Shown: piece by piece, positions 25,251 to 35,115 of the stretch | Numbering within the stretch: position 1 is the first letter of the stretch | Layout: each line of letters begins with the position of its first letter | Assembly: GCA_013398955.1 (NCBI GenBank) | Contig: VWPU01009501.1 | Coordinates: forward strand, 388,501-452,500 | Direction of reading: 5' to 3' | Source of the DNA: Callaeas wilsoni | Lineage: Eukaryota; Chordata; Aves; Passeriformes; Callaeidae | Length of the DNA stretch: 64,000 nucleotides | Made by a program: the position numbers and the translations under genes | The notes under the pieces: generated by a model | Told to the model about the DNA's origin: nothing | The model's database searches: none | What the model saw: the letters and a program-made list of their open reading frames with translations, nothing else

Positions 25251-27950
25251 CTTAGGGATCCTGGCAAATGTTACTGCTTGAAATGAAAGAGCTGTTGTCA
25301 AGGTGAAACCATGACCTAGAAGCCTAATATCAAACGTGGGTCATTCTTTTCAGGCAGCTCCATTGGTGCTGAGTATAAAATGTCTGTATGTGAGGAAACA
25401 GGGCTGGATTCATCTGCAGCCAGTTGTATAGTGATTCCTATTAAATATGTTTACTGTGTATTTGTGATATAAGACCCACTAATGGTGTGCCATGTAAAAG
25501 CAAAAGCTGAAAAATTTTGAAATATATTCTTCCCCCATTCAAGGTGGTTCTGTGTAACACTGAGGTGTGAGAATTCTATGTCCCTTATCTCCAAATGGAT
25601 TAAGCCTGGTGCTAATAATTTAAAGACCCTTCTGTAGCATTCAAGGTGCCAAGCTCCCAGCAAAACCTATGTGATCTGCAGCCGTGATGTCCAAGTGGGT
25701 AGTGGAGCTGAGCTACCTGGAATGCAGCAATAAAATCATGTCGGATGTGTTTCGTCTTTAGCAGCTTACAAGGAAGGCCATTATTATGGCACAATGGGTG
25801 GAATTCAAGTGTTTCTTGGCCACTTAATTGACCTGCATGCCAGTGATTTATTATTAGGTCCGTAAGCTCCTATTCCTATTACTCTGGAGACTCCAGCAGG
25901 TGATTGCTGTGCTTGCCTGCACAGGCAATGGCAGAGCCAGCAGTTCTCTCTTCTCAAACTCCCTAGCCATATTTTGGATCCTGACTAATTTATTTATTGA
26001 TGATACTTATACTCTGTGTTAAAACAATTTATGCTCATTTTTGTTCTCATTGTTAATTTACGAGCTTAAGGAGGCTTCCTGACATTAGAGAAGACTAAAA
26101 CCATTGTATATGTTAAAGGAAATTGATAGCTCATGTTGCAATACCGGGGACACTGAGATTTGTTTCGTGTTCAGGAAAATGGATTCAGAGCCAAAAGCAA
26201 TTGAAAAAAAAGCTCTTCTGGAGTGTAGGTTTCCTTAAACAGAAAATGGGATCAAGATGTAACCCTCAGTCATCCATACATACATCTCCCTCCACTGTCT
26301 TTCAGGAATTGCTTAAGAGCTGTAGCTAGAGATCATGTATGACTGAATCCTGACCTCTCTATTGATCCTGGGGATCAATGTGTGTACTCTCTGATCCAAA
26401 GATCAATGTCAGCGTTTCTCTCCTTCTCCCGTGGTATTCCAGCACTGCTCACTAGTGTAGGCTCTCACGCAAGGAGCAGGATGTCACAGCAGGGCACCGT
26501 GGTGCTGAGGCCAGCACTGCAGACCACGTCTGTTTTTCCTAATGCAATGGCAATTGCACCCTGTTCTTGGCGACAGGTTATGAAGTGTGTATAGTAAAGT
26601 GGGGAGAAGGGAGACTGAAGGTTACGGAAAGAACTCCGTCATGGCGGAAAATACAGGAGTCCCTCACTGGAGTTCTCCTTGCACTTGAGGCTGGATGTTT
26701 CTAGTGCCTACAGCTGCCCTCCTGCTCACCAGGGCTGGGGCACCCCTCAGTCCTCCCACTGTTTTAGTCTTCTCTGAAGAAAACTGAAGAAAGTATGGAG
26801 AAGTTGCAACCTGCTTCAATATGTTTTTAATATCTAAGGAATGAGCTCTTGTTACTGCAGACACATAGAGAACTTAGCAGCTTTTTTAAAATGTAATTTC
26901 TTTTGGTGTTAGAAAAAACATGGAAAAAATTGCTGTTTCAGATTTTTTTTTTATTTCTTGTTTCAATTTCATTCTGTCAGGGCATATGGGGCAATGTGAT
27001 GCTGACAACCAAAAATCCATGCTAGAGTGTGCTCAAATTGTGATATTTGAAGCAAGTTGTGATGTTAAAGCAGATTTAGTAGAGATGTTCTGTAACTGCG
27101 TGGTGATGCATGCACGTGACTGAATTGGTTGGTGGCATGCAGAACCAAGACTTGTTTCTGGAGCACAAATTCCCTGTAAGATAATTTCCTGTGATAATAT
27201 CGTAGTATGTAGGCATATATACTTGCATACATGCATAGACATATCTATAAACAGAACCCAAAACCTCAGGCCTCAGTTAAACACCTCAGCCTGTACTTAA
27301 CTCAAGCTGCAGAAGTTTCTGAAATCCCCTCCTATAGCTGCAATATATACTTCTACATGGGTGGCTCCATCTATTCTAAACAATTATACTATCACTGGTT
27401 AGTAGTCATTAAGAGGAAGTATTATTTGAAAAAGACTTCAGAAGATAGAATAAGTCCTAGCTAACATTGTTAAGCCTTAAGAAAATTACTACTATTAGCT
27501 TTATAAATTACAGAAGAATGTTAGTTTTGCAATGAAATGGTGAAAGTAGAAGACAACATAGAGAAAAATATACCATTTAGGGAGTGCAACCAATGTAGAA
27601 AGAATGTTGACAAGTTAAATTGCATTAGAAACACTAGAAGAGACATTTATTCAGACTTACCAGATGGATTAAGTAACCATTGTAACTTTTTATTTAAAAA
27701 ATCAAAATGCAGTCAGATAATACATACAGGGCTCTGTAACTTTATTTCGATGAATGAAGAATTCTTGTTTGAAACAGTGATGATGTAGAAACACACACAG
27801 GTTGAAATTTTTTTTTTACAATTGAATATATAAAAATAATGTACTAGAAGCATATAAGGACAATGCACTAATTATTCAAGATCTGAAAAAAATGAAAGAC
27901 ATTTTTAAGAAAACTGAGAATCATTGGGTTAACAGGAATTGACTAATATG
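25251..27950. other. Gene-free stretch
   Basis: No exon or RNA gene is recognisable. Open frames at 25451-25663 and 25612-25794 on the minus strand lie just upstream of the Tx1/L1-type fossil, where the endonuclease-RT linker would be expected, but I see no family motif in them. Part of 26400-26780 is less AT-rich than its flanks and holds no recognisable feature. Confidence 0.6.
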
Positions 27951-29190
27951 AATCATAGAATCATAGAATGGCCTGGGTTGGAAGGACCTTAAACATCATC
28001 TAGTTCTAACCATCCTGCTGTGGACAGGGACACCTTTCAGAGCTTCATCCAGCCTGACCTCAAACATTTCCAGGGATGGGGCATCCACAACTTCTATGGG
28101 CAACCTGTTCCAGTGCCTCAATACCCTCACAGTAAAGAATTCCTTCCTAATATTTAGTCTAAACCTACTCTCTTTCAGGTTGAAGCCATTCCCCTTTGCG
28201 TGTTACTTCATGCTTTGTCAAAAATCCCTCTCCATCTTCCTTTTAGGCTCCTTTAATGTACTGGAAGGCTGCAATTAGGTCACCCCAAAGCCTTCTCTTC
28301 TCCAGGTTGAACAAATTGAATTCTCTTGGCCTTTCCTCATAAGAGAGGTGCTTCATCCCTCTAATCTTGGTGGCCTCCTCTGGATTTGTTCCAGCAGGTC
28401 CATGTCCTTTCTATGCTGGGGACCCCAGACCTGGATGAAGCACTCTGGGTGCAGTCTCACCAGAGTAAAGAGTAAAGGGGCAGAATCACCTCCTTTGACC
28501 TTCTGCCCACATGCCTTGGATGCAGCCCGGAAGATGTTTGGCTTTCTGGGCTGCAAGTGCACATTGCTGGATCTTTTCCAGCCTCTCATCCACCAGCACC
28601 CCCAAGTCCTTCTGAGCAGGGCTGCTCTTGAGCTGTTTATCCCCCAGCCTGTGTTGATACTGGAGGTTACTCTGACCCAGGTGCGGCACCTTGCATTTGA
28701 CCTTGTTAAACCTCATGAAATTCCCATGGGCCACTTCTCGATCTTGTCCAAGTCGCTCTGGATGGATCCCATCCTTCAGATTTGTCACCCACAGTTGTGT
28801 CAGCTTGGTGTCTTCTGCAAGTTTGCTGAGAGTGCACTCAATCCGTTTGTCTGTGTCCTTAATAAAGATGTTAAATAGCCCTGGTCCCAGTAGGGACCCC
28901 TGAGTGGCACCAGTTGTCTCTGATGTCCATCAGGTCTCTCAGACATTAACCACTGCCCTTGGGTTGTGACTGTCAACCATATTCTTATCCATCTAGAAGT
29001 CCATCCGTCAAATCCATCTCTCTTTAGTTTAGAAAGCAGGATGTTGTGGGGGACCATGTCAGAGGCTTTGCAGAAGTCCGGACAAATGACATCTGTTGCT
29101 CTTCCCTTGTCCAGTGCTGCAGTCACTCCATCATAGAAGGTCACTGAGTGGGGCAGGCAAGATCTGCCCTCAGTGAAGCCATGCTAACTT
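27951..29190 (-). mobile_element. CR1 LINE, 5'-truncated copy with broken ORF2
   Basis: The 3' end at 27951 shows the repeated 'aatcatagaatcatagaatgg', complement of the CR1 terminal repeat, followed by 'gggttggaaggacctt'. The element reads leftward from about 29190 and keeps about 1.24 kb: the middle and C-terminal parts of ORF2 plus the 3' UTR. The minus-strand translation shows [17 protein letters not shown], then motif A as [17 protein letters not shown] segment follows where xADD is expected, then KCKVPHLG, YQHRLGDKQLKSSPAQKDLG and VLVDERL, and finally QVWGPQH. Frameshifts split it into frames at about 29144-28800, 28788-28486 and 28589-28353. The insertion has no obvious target duplication that I can confirm. 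Confidence 0.95.
28353..29190 (-). pseudogene. CR1 reverse-transcriptase (ORF2) remnant
   Basis: This is the coding part of the CR1 copy. The N-terminal endonuclease and the first RT blocks are missing because the element is 5'-truncated. Motif A keeps its Asp (within CPDFCKASD, about 29090-29065). Motif C reads LAEDTKL (28824-28804) where active CR1 has FADDTKL, so the first Asp has become Glu. At least two frameshifts separate the three readable segments. The protein would not function. The neighbouring 3' UTR continues to 27951. Confidence 0.9.
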
Positions 29191-31529
29191 CAATTGAAAA
29201 CTAAGATGAAGTATTGTTGTTGGTCTTTAGCTCAAACAAATGTTCAGACATGTAAGAATGGAAACATCTGAGATGTAGGGGAGATAGCATTGTCTTTGGC
29301 CAGACAAAACGTTTGCTGACATGATAAGATGGGCAATTGAACTTAAAGTGTGAGATGAAAAGGAAATGTTTTACACTAGGAAATGAGAAGGGTGGCATCA
29401 AGTGATCACTGTGCATCTTCTATTAATAATCTGTTCTTTTAAATGTGAACAGGCTCGCTTTTATGGTGACTGCATGTGCATTTTAATGGATTTAAATTAT
29501 GTGAGGTTTAAATGCATTTTCAAGTTACAATTAAATGAAAATTTAAAATAAGACTGACAGATTGCTAAGGCTAAGCCAGTTCTATGATTAAGGTTCAATT
29601 AAATTATATTTATCATTGGCGCAAATGAAGTATAAAATCACAAACAATGATATTTTTCAGTGGCTTACTTTGGTGGAAAGTGTAGTCTGAAGTATGACTT
29701 TGAGACTTTTATCTTTCATTCCCTCCTAAAGTAGAAATTAATTAGGGCTAAAAAAGCATTGGCTGTAGGTTCAGAACCCCATCCCAAGTCTTTCGTGGAC
29801 CAGTGGTCCAGGAGCAATTTACTGTTTGTCATGCAAAGTATTATGTATTTTATTTGGGTTTAACTAGCTAAGTTAGAGGAAAAGGTTGAAATTTTGATAG
29901 TTGTCTAAGGAATGAACTGTTTTTGTTGCTTTCGTGGAAGCCACTTCTGGTCCTTTGGACTTTCTGAAAAGATCTGCTCAGACTAACTCCTTAAATATGG
30001 TTCTTTCTCTTTCCATGTACTTTCTATGTAAATCCCTAAATGTCAGAAGCTCTGCAGTGAGTCAAGAGAATGCTGGGTTTGTACATGCCAGCTGTTTCTC
30101 AGTTTTATCCAGTGTACCATAACAAGTGAAGCAGAACAGTTTTCTAGCTTTCCACAATATGATCTTCAGCTTTATGTAGATGTGGCACTGGTGCTCTGTA
30201 TTTTTGATACACTTCCTAAAATTCATTATTTATTTGTTCTTCCTTTTTCCTACCAAAATTTGTGTAAAAGCAATTATATTCTGCATTCTCTTTTATTGAT
30301 TTTATCTTAATTTTATAATCTAGGACATAATTGGATTAACTTTGAACATTGAGCAACTCGAATTTTTTAATATCTTTAAAAAATTATCCACAGCATCGTA
30401 AAAATTGTTCTTTCAAAATGCCATTTCTCTCCTTTTTTAAAGAGTGATGTTAAGCAGAAAAAAATTAATTTTGGATCAATTACACCTAAAAAAGCTCTAT
30501 AATATATTCAGCTAGAAGATTCCAAAAAAGTGATGAGCTGATACATGACCTTCTTCTCTTTAAGAACATATGAACAAATTCAGGAAAGTGAAGTGTGATT
30601 CTATTGCTAGTGTGTTCCTAATTATTGCAAAGCCTAAACATTGAATAGTTGAATACTCAAAGGACTAATTGTACAGAGAGAATTCAGTTCCTGAGTCAGA
30701 GACATCTCCAAAAGCACCCATTGGGAAGTACTTTCCTTAACAAAAGCATTTTCTTAAATGGGATTCTTTTCAGCTATTAAACTGATACACAGGAGATCTA
30801 GGAGTTGGTCTTCAAGCTGAAGATACTGAAGAAAATTCTTAACTTCAGGACTGCTATTTTAGTGTGTTAGTCTTGTCCCATGTGTCATCTCTGGGACATT
30901 AATGTTACAGAGGAATCAATAGAAGCTGATTAGCAGAGGTTTTCTTTGAGAACTTTGGCGTGACAGTCTGCAATTAATATCCAGAAGCATTCTTTATTTT
31001 TACATAGTTTCCTTACCTTCTTTCTTTCTAGAGAAAAGTTGAGTCGATTTGAGTTTGAAGTTTGCAAACTCCAGTCACTAATAATGTTAGTTAATTAGTT
31101 GTTATTATTATTAATAATGCTGGATACTGGGGGAAAAGAGAGATCAGTTTTCAACAGTAAATCGGAATCTATTTTGTCTTTTGGAAATGGCCCAAACAGA
31201 TTTTAACTATATGGTACAAATCAAACACTTGATTTATAAAACTGTATCTCTTTCACAGTAACAACTTGTCAGATCCTGGTAAAAGGTTGCCTCTGATTCA
31301 TGTTTCAATGAATTAATTTACTGTAGCCCCCCCAGAATTAGCTAGTGGATGCACATGCCCAACTAAATACAATGAAAAAAATTGTACACTGTTCCTCTTC
31401 CTGTTATTTATTAGATTTTTGACATTCAAGTGTCATGAAAATGGGTTAATATTTGCTAAGTGAAAGAGTTTTATAGAATAATACCGTATACTTAAAACCA
31501 AAATGTAATTATCACTGGTTTTTTTCACT
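29191..31529. other. Gene-free stretch
   Basis: AT-rich sequence without recognisable exon, RNA gene or transposon. The longest frames are 60-70 codons and unremarkable. Confidence 0.65.
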
Positions 31530-31537
31530 TTCTCAAG

Positions 31538-31555
31538 CCCTAATGTTGGGCGCCA
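31538..31555 (-). other. Retroviral primer-binding site (tRNA-Lys type)
   Basis: The minus strand reads TGGCGCCCAACATTAGGG. The first 11 bases are exactly complementary to the 3' end of tRNA-Lys1,2, and the rest is diverged. It lies where a primer-binding site should lie, immediately downstream of U5. This shows the element is an LTR joined to leader, not a solo LTR. Confidence 0.75.
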
Positions 31556-31708
31556 ATTTTAATGTGCTGATTTGGACACAGATTTAGGAGGAAACAACCC
31601 AAAACGGGCATTTCTCTCTCTCCTGCCTGCCAGGCAAGCAGGCCCTGGCAGCCCCTCCCCTCACGAGTTCAGAAAAATAATTTCTCGAATGAAAGTGAAA
31701 AAAAAATA

Positions 31709-31714
31709 TTTATT
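31709..31714 (-). terminator. LTR polyadenylation signal AATAAA
   Basis: AATAAA on the minus strand, within 'gttaaataaatatt', lies between the TATA box and the primer-binding site as expected for the R region of an LTR. Confidence 0.65.
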
Positions 31715-31788
31715 TAACAAACAGAGTCCCCTGCAGGCACGGGGCAGAAAAGGATATTGANTCCCTTCCTGGCTAAGGGGCTGGTGAA

Positions 31789-31797
31789 CTTTATATA
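31789..31797 (-). promoter_or_regulatory. LTR TATA box
   Basis: TATATAAAG on the minus strand lies about 75 bases upstream of AATAAA. It is the only strong TATA element in the LTR and would set the U3/R border some 25-30 bases downstream. Confidence 0.6.
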
Positions 31798-33818
31798 CTC
31801 CCTTCTGTCTGTAAAACTTAGCTGCTCCACGGTCCTGAGCCAGCTTAGGAGAACATCTGTGCAGAAGATCTGCCGGGCAGAGTCCAGGGACCCTCCTGGA
31901 GAGTCCCACCGAGCATCGCAGAGATGATAAGCTGGTCTTGGACGAAGAAGCAAGACAAAAACAGTCCTAAAAGGAACAGAAGCCGCTGAGGCAGATCACA
32001 GTCTCGTTCCGCTGAAAGCTGAGGAGCTAGAGGAAAAAATCCTCCTTTTTCTCCTAGCCCAGAGAGAAAGTATGTAAACATCTAATTGCAAGGTCAGGCA
32101 AGCTGCTTTGAAGAGTTTCGTTGGCTTCTCTTTCCCTTTGTGGTTTAAAGGTACAAACTACATTTCTACAGATCAAGCAGGTGATGGGGAATACAGTATT
32201 GTCATAGAATCACCCCAAGACAGTAGAGGACACAAAACCAAAAATACTCTTAAGAAAAAAAAAAATCTTTTTACTTGGGAAGCAATCTTACTTTCCTATG
32301 ATATTGTTAAAGACAACTTTGAGTTTTAAACTCAATATTCTTGTAGAGTCACTATATTATTTTGCTTTATCCTTACATAAATATTCTTTCTATGGAAAAT
32401 AGATTTCTTTCATAGCACTGAACCAGTTAGGCTGTGTCCTTAACACACGGAACAGCTGTTAATGTTTCGGTATATTTAAAATATTTTCAGTATATAGCCT
32501 TTGGTTGGTACATTGTCTTTTTTGTTTGTTTGTTTTTTGCATCACAGTCAGTTATCTTCATTGGCATCTACTGGTACAAAATGGATGTAGTGAAGTAAAG
32601 ACCCATCCCGTAATTTTCCTCATTCATTGTTCTCATTTCTTTCCCGATTTTCTGACTCTGCAGAAATTCAGGTGCATAGAGGAAATGTCTAAAGAAGAAT
32701 GAACCACATCTCTGAGTAGTCCTTTCTTATCACCTATAATGTACCATAAATTGTATGTACCCAACGATACTGAACTCTGCCCTCCACAGATGGAAAAAAA
32801 TTGTCACTAGTCAGGGTAGGTAATCAGCAGGGACTTACAAGTCCTTTGACATCCTTTCATCATAGGTCCTAAATATTGCCTTAGCAGTAGAGCTCTTTGG
32901 CAAATTAAAACACAATACAGAAAGCACACAGGACTTCATATAGAATTCAGGCAATGAAAAGGAAGTGCCAGAAGTAACTGAATCCCAGCATTTTGATATG
33001 TGGCTTGCTTAATTACATTTGCCTTTGTTCCCTTTTGAAAATGGCATGCATCATTCTGCCTTTTTCAGAGCTTATATAGCAGTCTGTGTATGATAATCTA
33101 GCATTTAACTACACGTAGCTGGACTGCTAAATAAATTTTGCAGAGTGATAGTCTGCATATCATGTGGCATCTTCAAAATCCTTTTGTATTATCTGCCCAG
33201 AATATTTAGTATAAACTGAAGTAATAGTACACAAGAAAGAAAAACAATTATACAGTATTCTTCATGTCTGAGCAGCCCAAATAGTGAGTGTATGATTTAC
33301 AGCATTTGTCACTGAAATGCAGGAATATTTTTCATGATTGTGTTTTTTAAATGCTCTGCAAGATGTTCAGTATCAGTATGCATGTTTTTAAGGCAGGAGG
33401 TAAGAAGCAAACATTTCAAGTCTTATTATTTAGGAAGAATTTGGATGCTTAGCGTGTCTATTTACATCTATCCCTACAAAGTCAAGAAAATAAAGAATTA
33501 TTTGGAAGGATATTGATGGATTGTTGTAATGTAACTACTCAGTCAGTGAGACTTTTGATAACTCTCATATATACTTGGAGTCAAAGGTGCTGACGTGTAA
33601 CTTGGCTATATTTCATTAGATTTATGTAAGAAAAGTGGGAATTTTTCTGAATTCATTTGATATGCTCCTTTTTTTAAAATTTTTCCTTTTTCAGCATAGA
33701 TAACTCTTGTTTTGGGAAATTTTAACATAAAATTTTTACTTACTTATCCCATGGACAGCTCACAGCTTAGTGAGTTCCTTAGAGTAGTTGGTTAGAATTT
33801 GAAATCTTTCCAGTTCTT

Positions 33819-33890
33819 AGTTTACCACAAATTTGTTTCTACCTGAGGACACACTAATTCTTAGTAGTAGAAATAAATTTGTGGTAAACT
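33819..33890 (+). repeat. Near-perfect foldback, 24-bp arms
   Basis: Left arm 33819-33842 and right arm 33867-33890 are inverted copies that differ at one position. On a plus-strand RNA the differing pair is G-U, so all 24 positions would pair; on a minus-strand RNA it is an A-C mismatch. The 24-base loop holds its own small hairpin, ACTAA (33853-33857) pairing with TTAGT (33861-33865). Pairing stops sharply at both ends. It could be a template-switch inverted duplication, a tiny foldback transposon remnant, or a hairpin RNA. No known microRNA sequence was recognised in it. Confidence 0.85.
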
Positions 33891-34336
33891 TATTATCATC
33901 CTTTCATAAGGAGAAGAAACTAAAACTTGAAATACTAGCAGCAATTTTTTGGTTTTTCATTTGCATCACAGTGGCATATGGCTTTGAATTCGGACCTTAA
34001 TTCACACTTCCTCAGAAAGCACTAACATTTGGATTTGGGAGAAGGTTGTGATTCTTGGCTTGAAATAATTTTTTTCAGACTTGTACCCTTTCTTAATTCA
34101 AAGTTTGGTCCAATCTTAGTGCATTATGTAAATTTTTTAATTGGGGGAGATTGTGAAGACCTGTTTCTCTTGGACAGAAGGAAATACAGAAAGGCAACCA
34201 AAGAGACTGAACACAGTGTTATTCTGAACTGTCAGGTTGTTCATAGGTCTCTCTAATACTTCTCAGGTTCTAGTCTGCTGGTGATATAGTTTCAATAGAT
34301 ACACTAAGGCAAGTGCCAAGACCAGCTTTGACAGGG

Positions 34337-34389
34337 TTTTCTTTTTTTTTTTTTCCCCTTTTTTTCCCCCCTCCTCTTCTTTCTCTTTT
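34337..34389 (+). repeat. 53-bp uninterrupted polypyrimidine tract
   Basis: Every base from 34337 to 34389 is C or T, with a T-rich left half and a CT-mixed right half. Such tracts can form triplex (H-DNA). A poly-T plus strand could also be the complement of an old poly-A tail, but no retroposed sequence is recognisable beside it. Confidence 0.85.
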
Positions 34390-35058
34390 AATCCCTGTGG
34401 GGCTCTGTGATTTTTCATAGCTGGACTAAAGTTGTGTCAACGGGAGACTTGCACCATAAAGACTGAAATGTTAAAGAAAGCTACAAGGAACAGCTTTGAG
34501 GCAAGGTTTCAAGCTTTGTCATCACGCTTGAAGAATTTTCTGTTTAATGTACTGTAATGCAGTATTCAATGGGGACAAGTTTAATTGAGTTTTACACAAC
34601 CCAGTTGGGAGTAGCGCTGCAAGGTAGGTGATGTCTAGGTTTTTAATCTTCCACTCCAGAGAGGCTTGTTGACGAAGTGGTTCTTTCTCTTTGTAAGAAA
34701 AAAGGGAAGCATGAGAAATGATACATCCGTGGATAAAACCAATTGGCAACCCCCAAAGGAATGAGGGCGATAAGGCGAATCCAGCACTTGTAAGAAATAA
34801 AAGAATCCAACTGTTCATTTAAATGAGAAACAACACATGTGATTGAGGAGGCAGGGAGGCTGGGCACTGGAGTGGGGAGGAAGGGACTAATAAACAGAGT
34901 GGCTGGTGTTGGAGTTAGGCGTCCTGCACAAACAAACCAGGGTTTGTTAGGCAGATTACCAAAGAGATAGTTAATGACCTGTATTTTTTAAAGTAAAAGG
35001 AGAGCCGGGCATTTCCTATGTCGGAGAAGGTGGCTGAAGTGGCAGGAGGGAGGAAGCC

Positions 35059-35115
35059 GCTGTTAGGCAAAGCCCTACTTAAAGAATCACTATTTCTTCC
35101 CTGAGGCCTAACAGC
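35059..35115. repeat. 10-bp inverted repeat in a less AT-rich block
   Basis: GCTGTTAGGC (35059-35068) is the exact reverse complement of GCCTAACAGC (35106-35115), with 37 bases between. Within the spacer, AAAGAA and TTTCTT could pair around a six-base loop. The surroundings (34930-35200) look more complex than the neighbouring simple AT-rich DNA and may be a conserved element. Confidence 0.5.

Larger units (their letters stand above)
31530..32080 (-). mobile_element. Endogenous retroviral LTR remnant with adjoining primer-binding site
   Basis: On the minus strand this shows LTR architecture in the right order: a long upstream part (U3), a TATATAAAG box (31797-31789), an AATAAA polyadenylation signal about 80 bases downstream (31714-31709), a U5-like region, then a lysine-tRNA-type primer-binding site (31555-31538) and a few bases of leader. 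A plausible LTR start is TGTTTACATA at 32080, giving about 525 bp. The U5 end is unclear: a CA end could lie 7 bases before the primer-binding site. No gag, pol or env sequence follows, so the internal region has been lost. The right-hand U3 contains short chance frames only. A lysine primer suggests a class II (beta-like, ERVK) lineage, which is common in birds. One ambiguous base (N) lies at 31761. Confidence 0.75.

Noticed and set aside
25451..25794. Minus frames just upstream of the Tx1/L1-type fossil as its endonuclease-RT linker
   Set aside because: Position is right, but no endonuclease or linker motif could be seen, so I did not extend the fossil.
31572..31953. Short plus and minus open frames inside the LTR
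   Set aside because: They lie wholly in U3/U5 of the LTR and cross an ambiguous base; no protein similarity.
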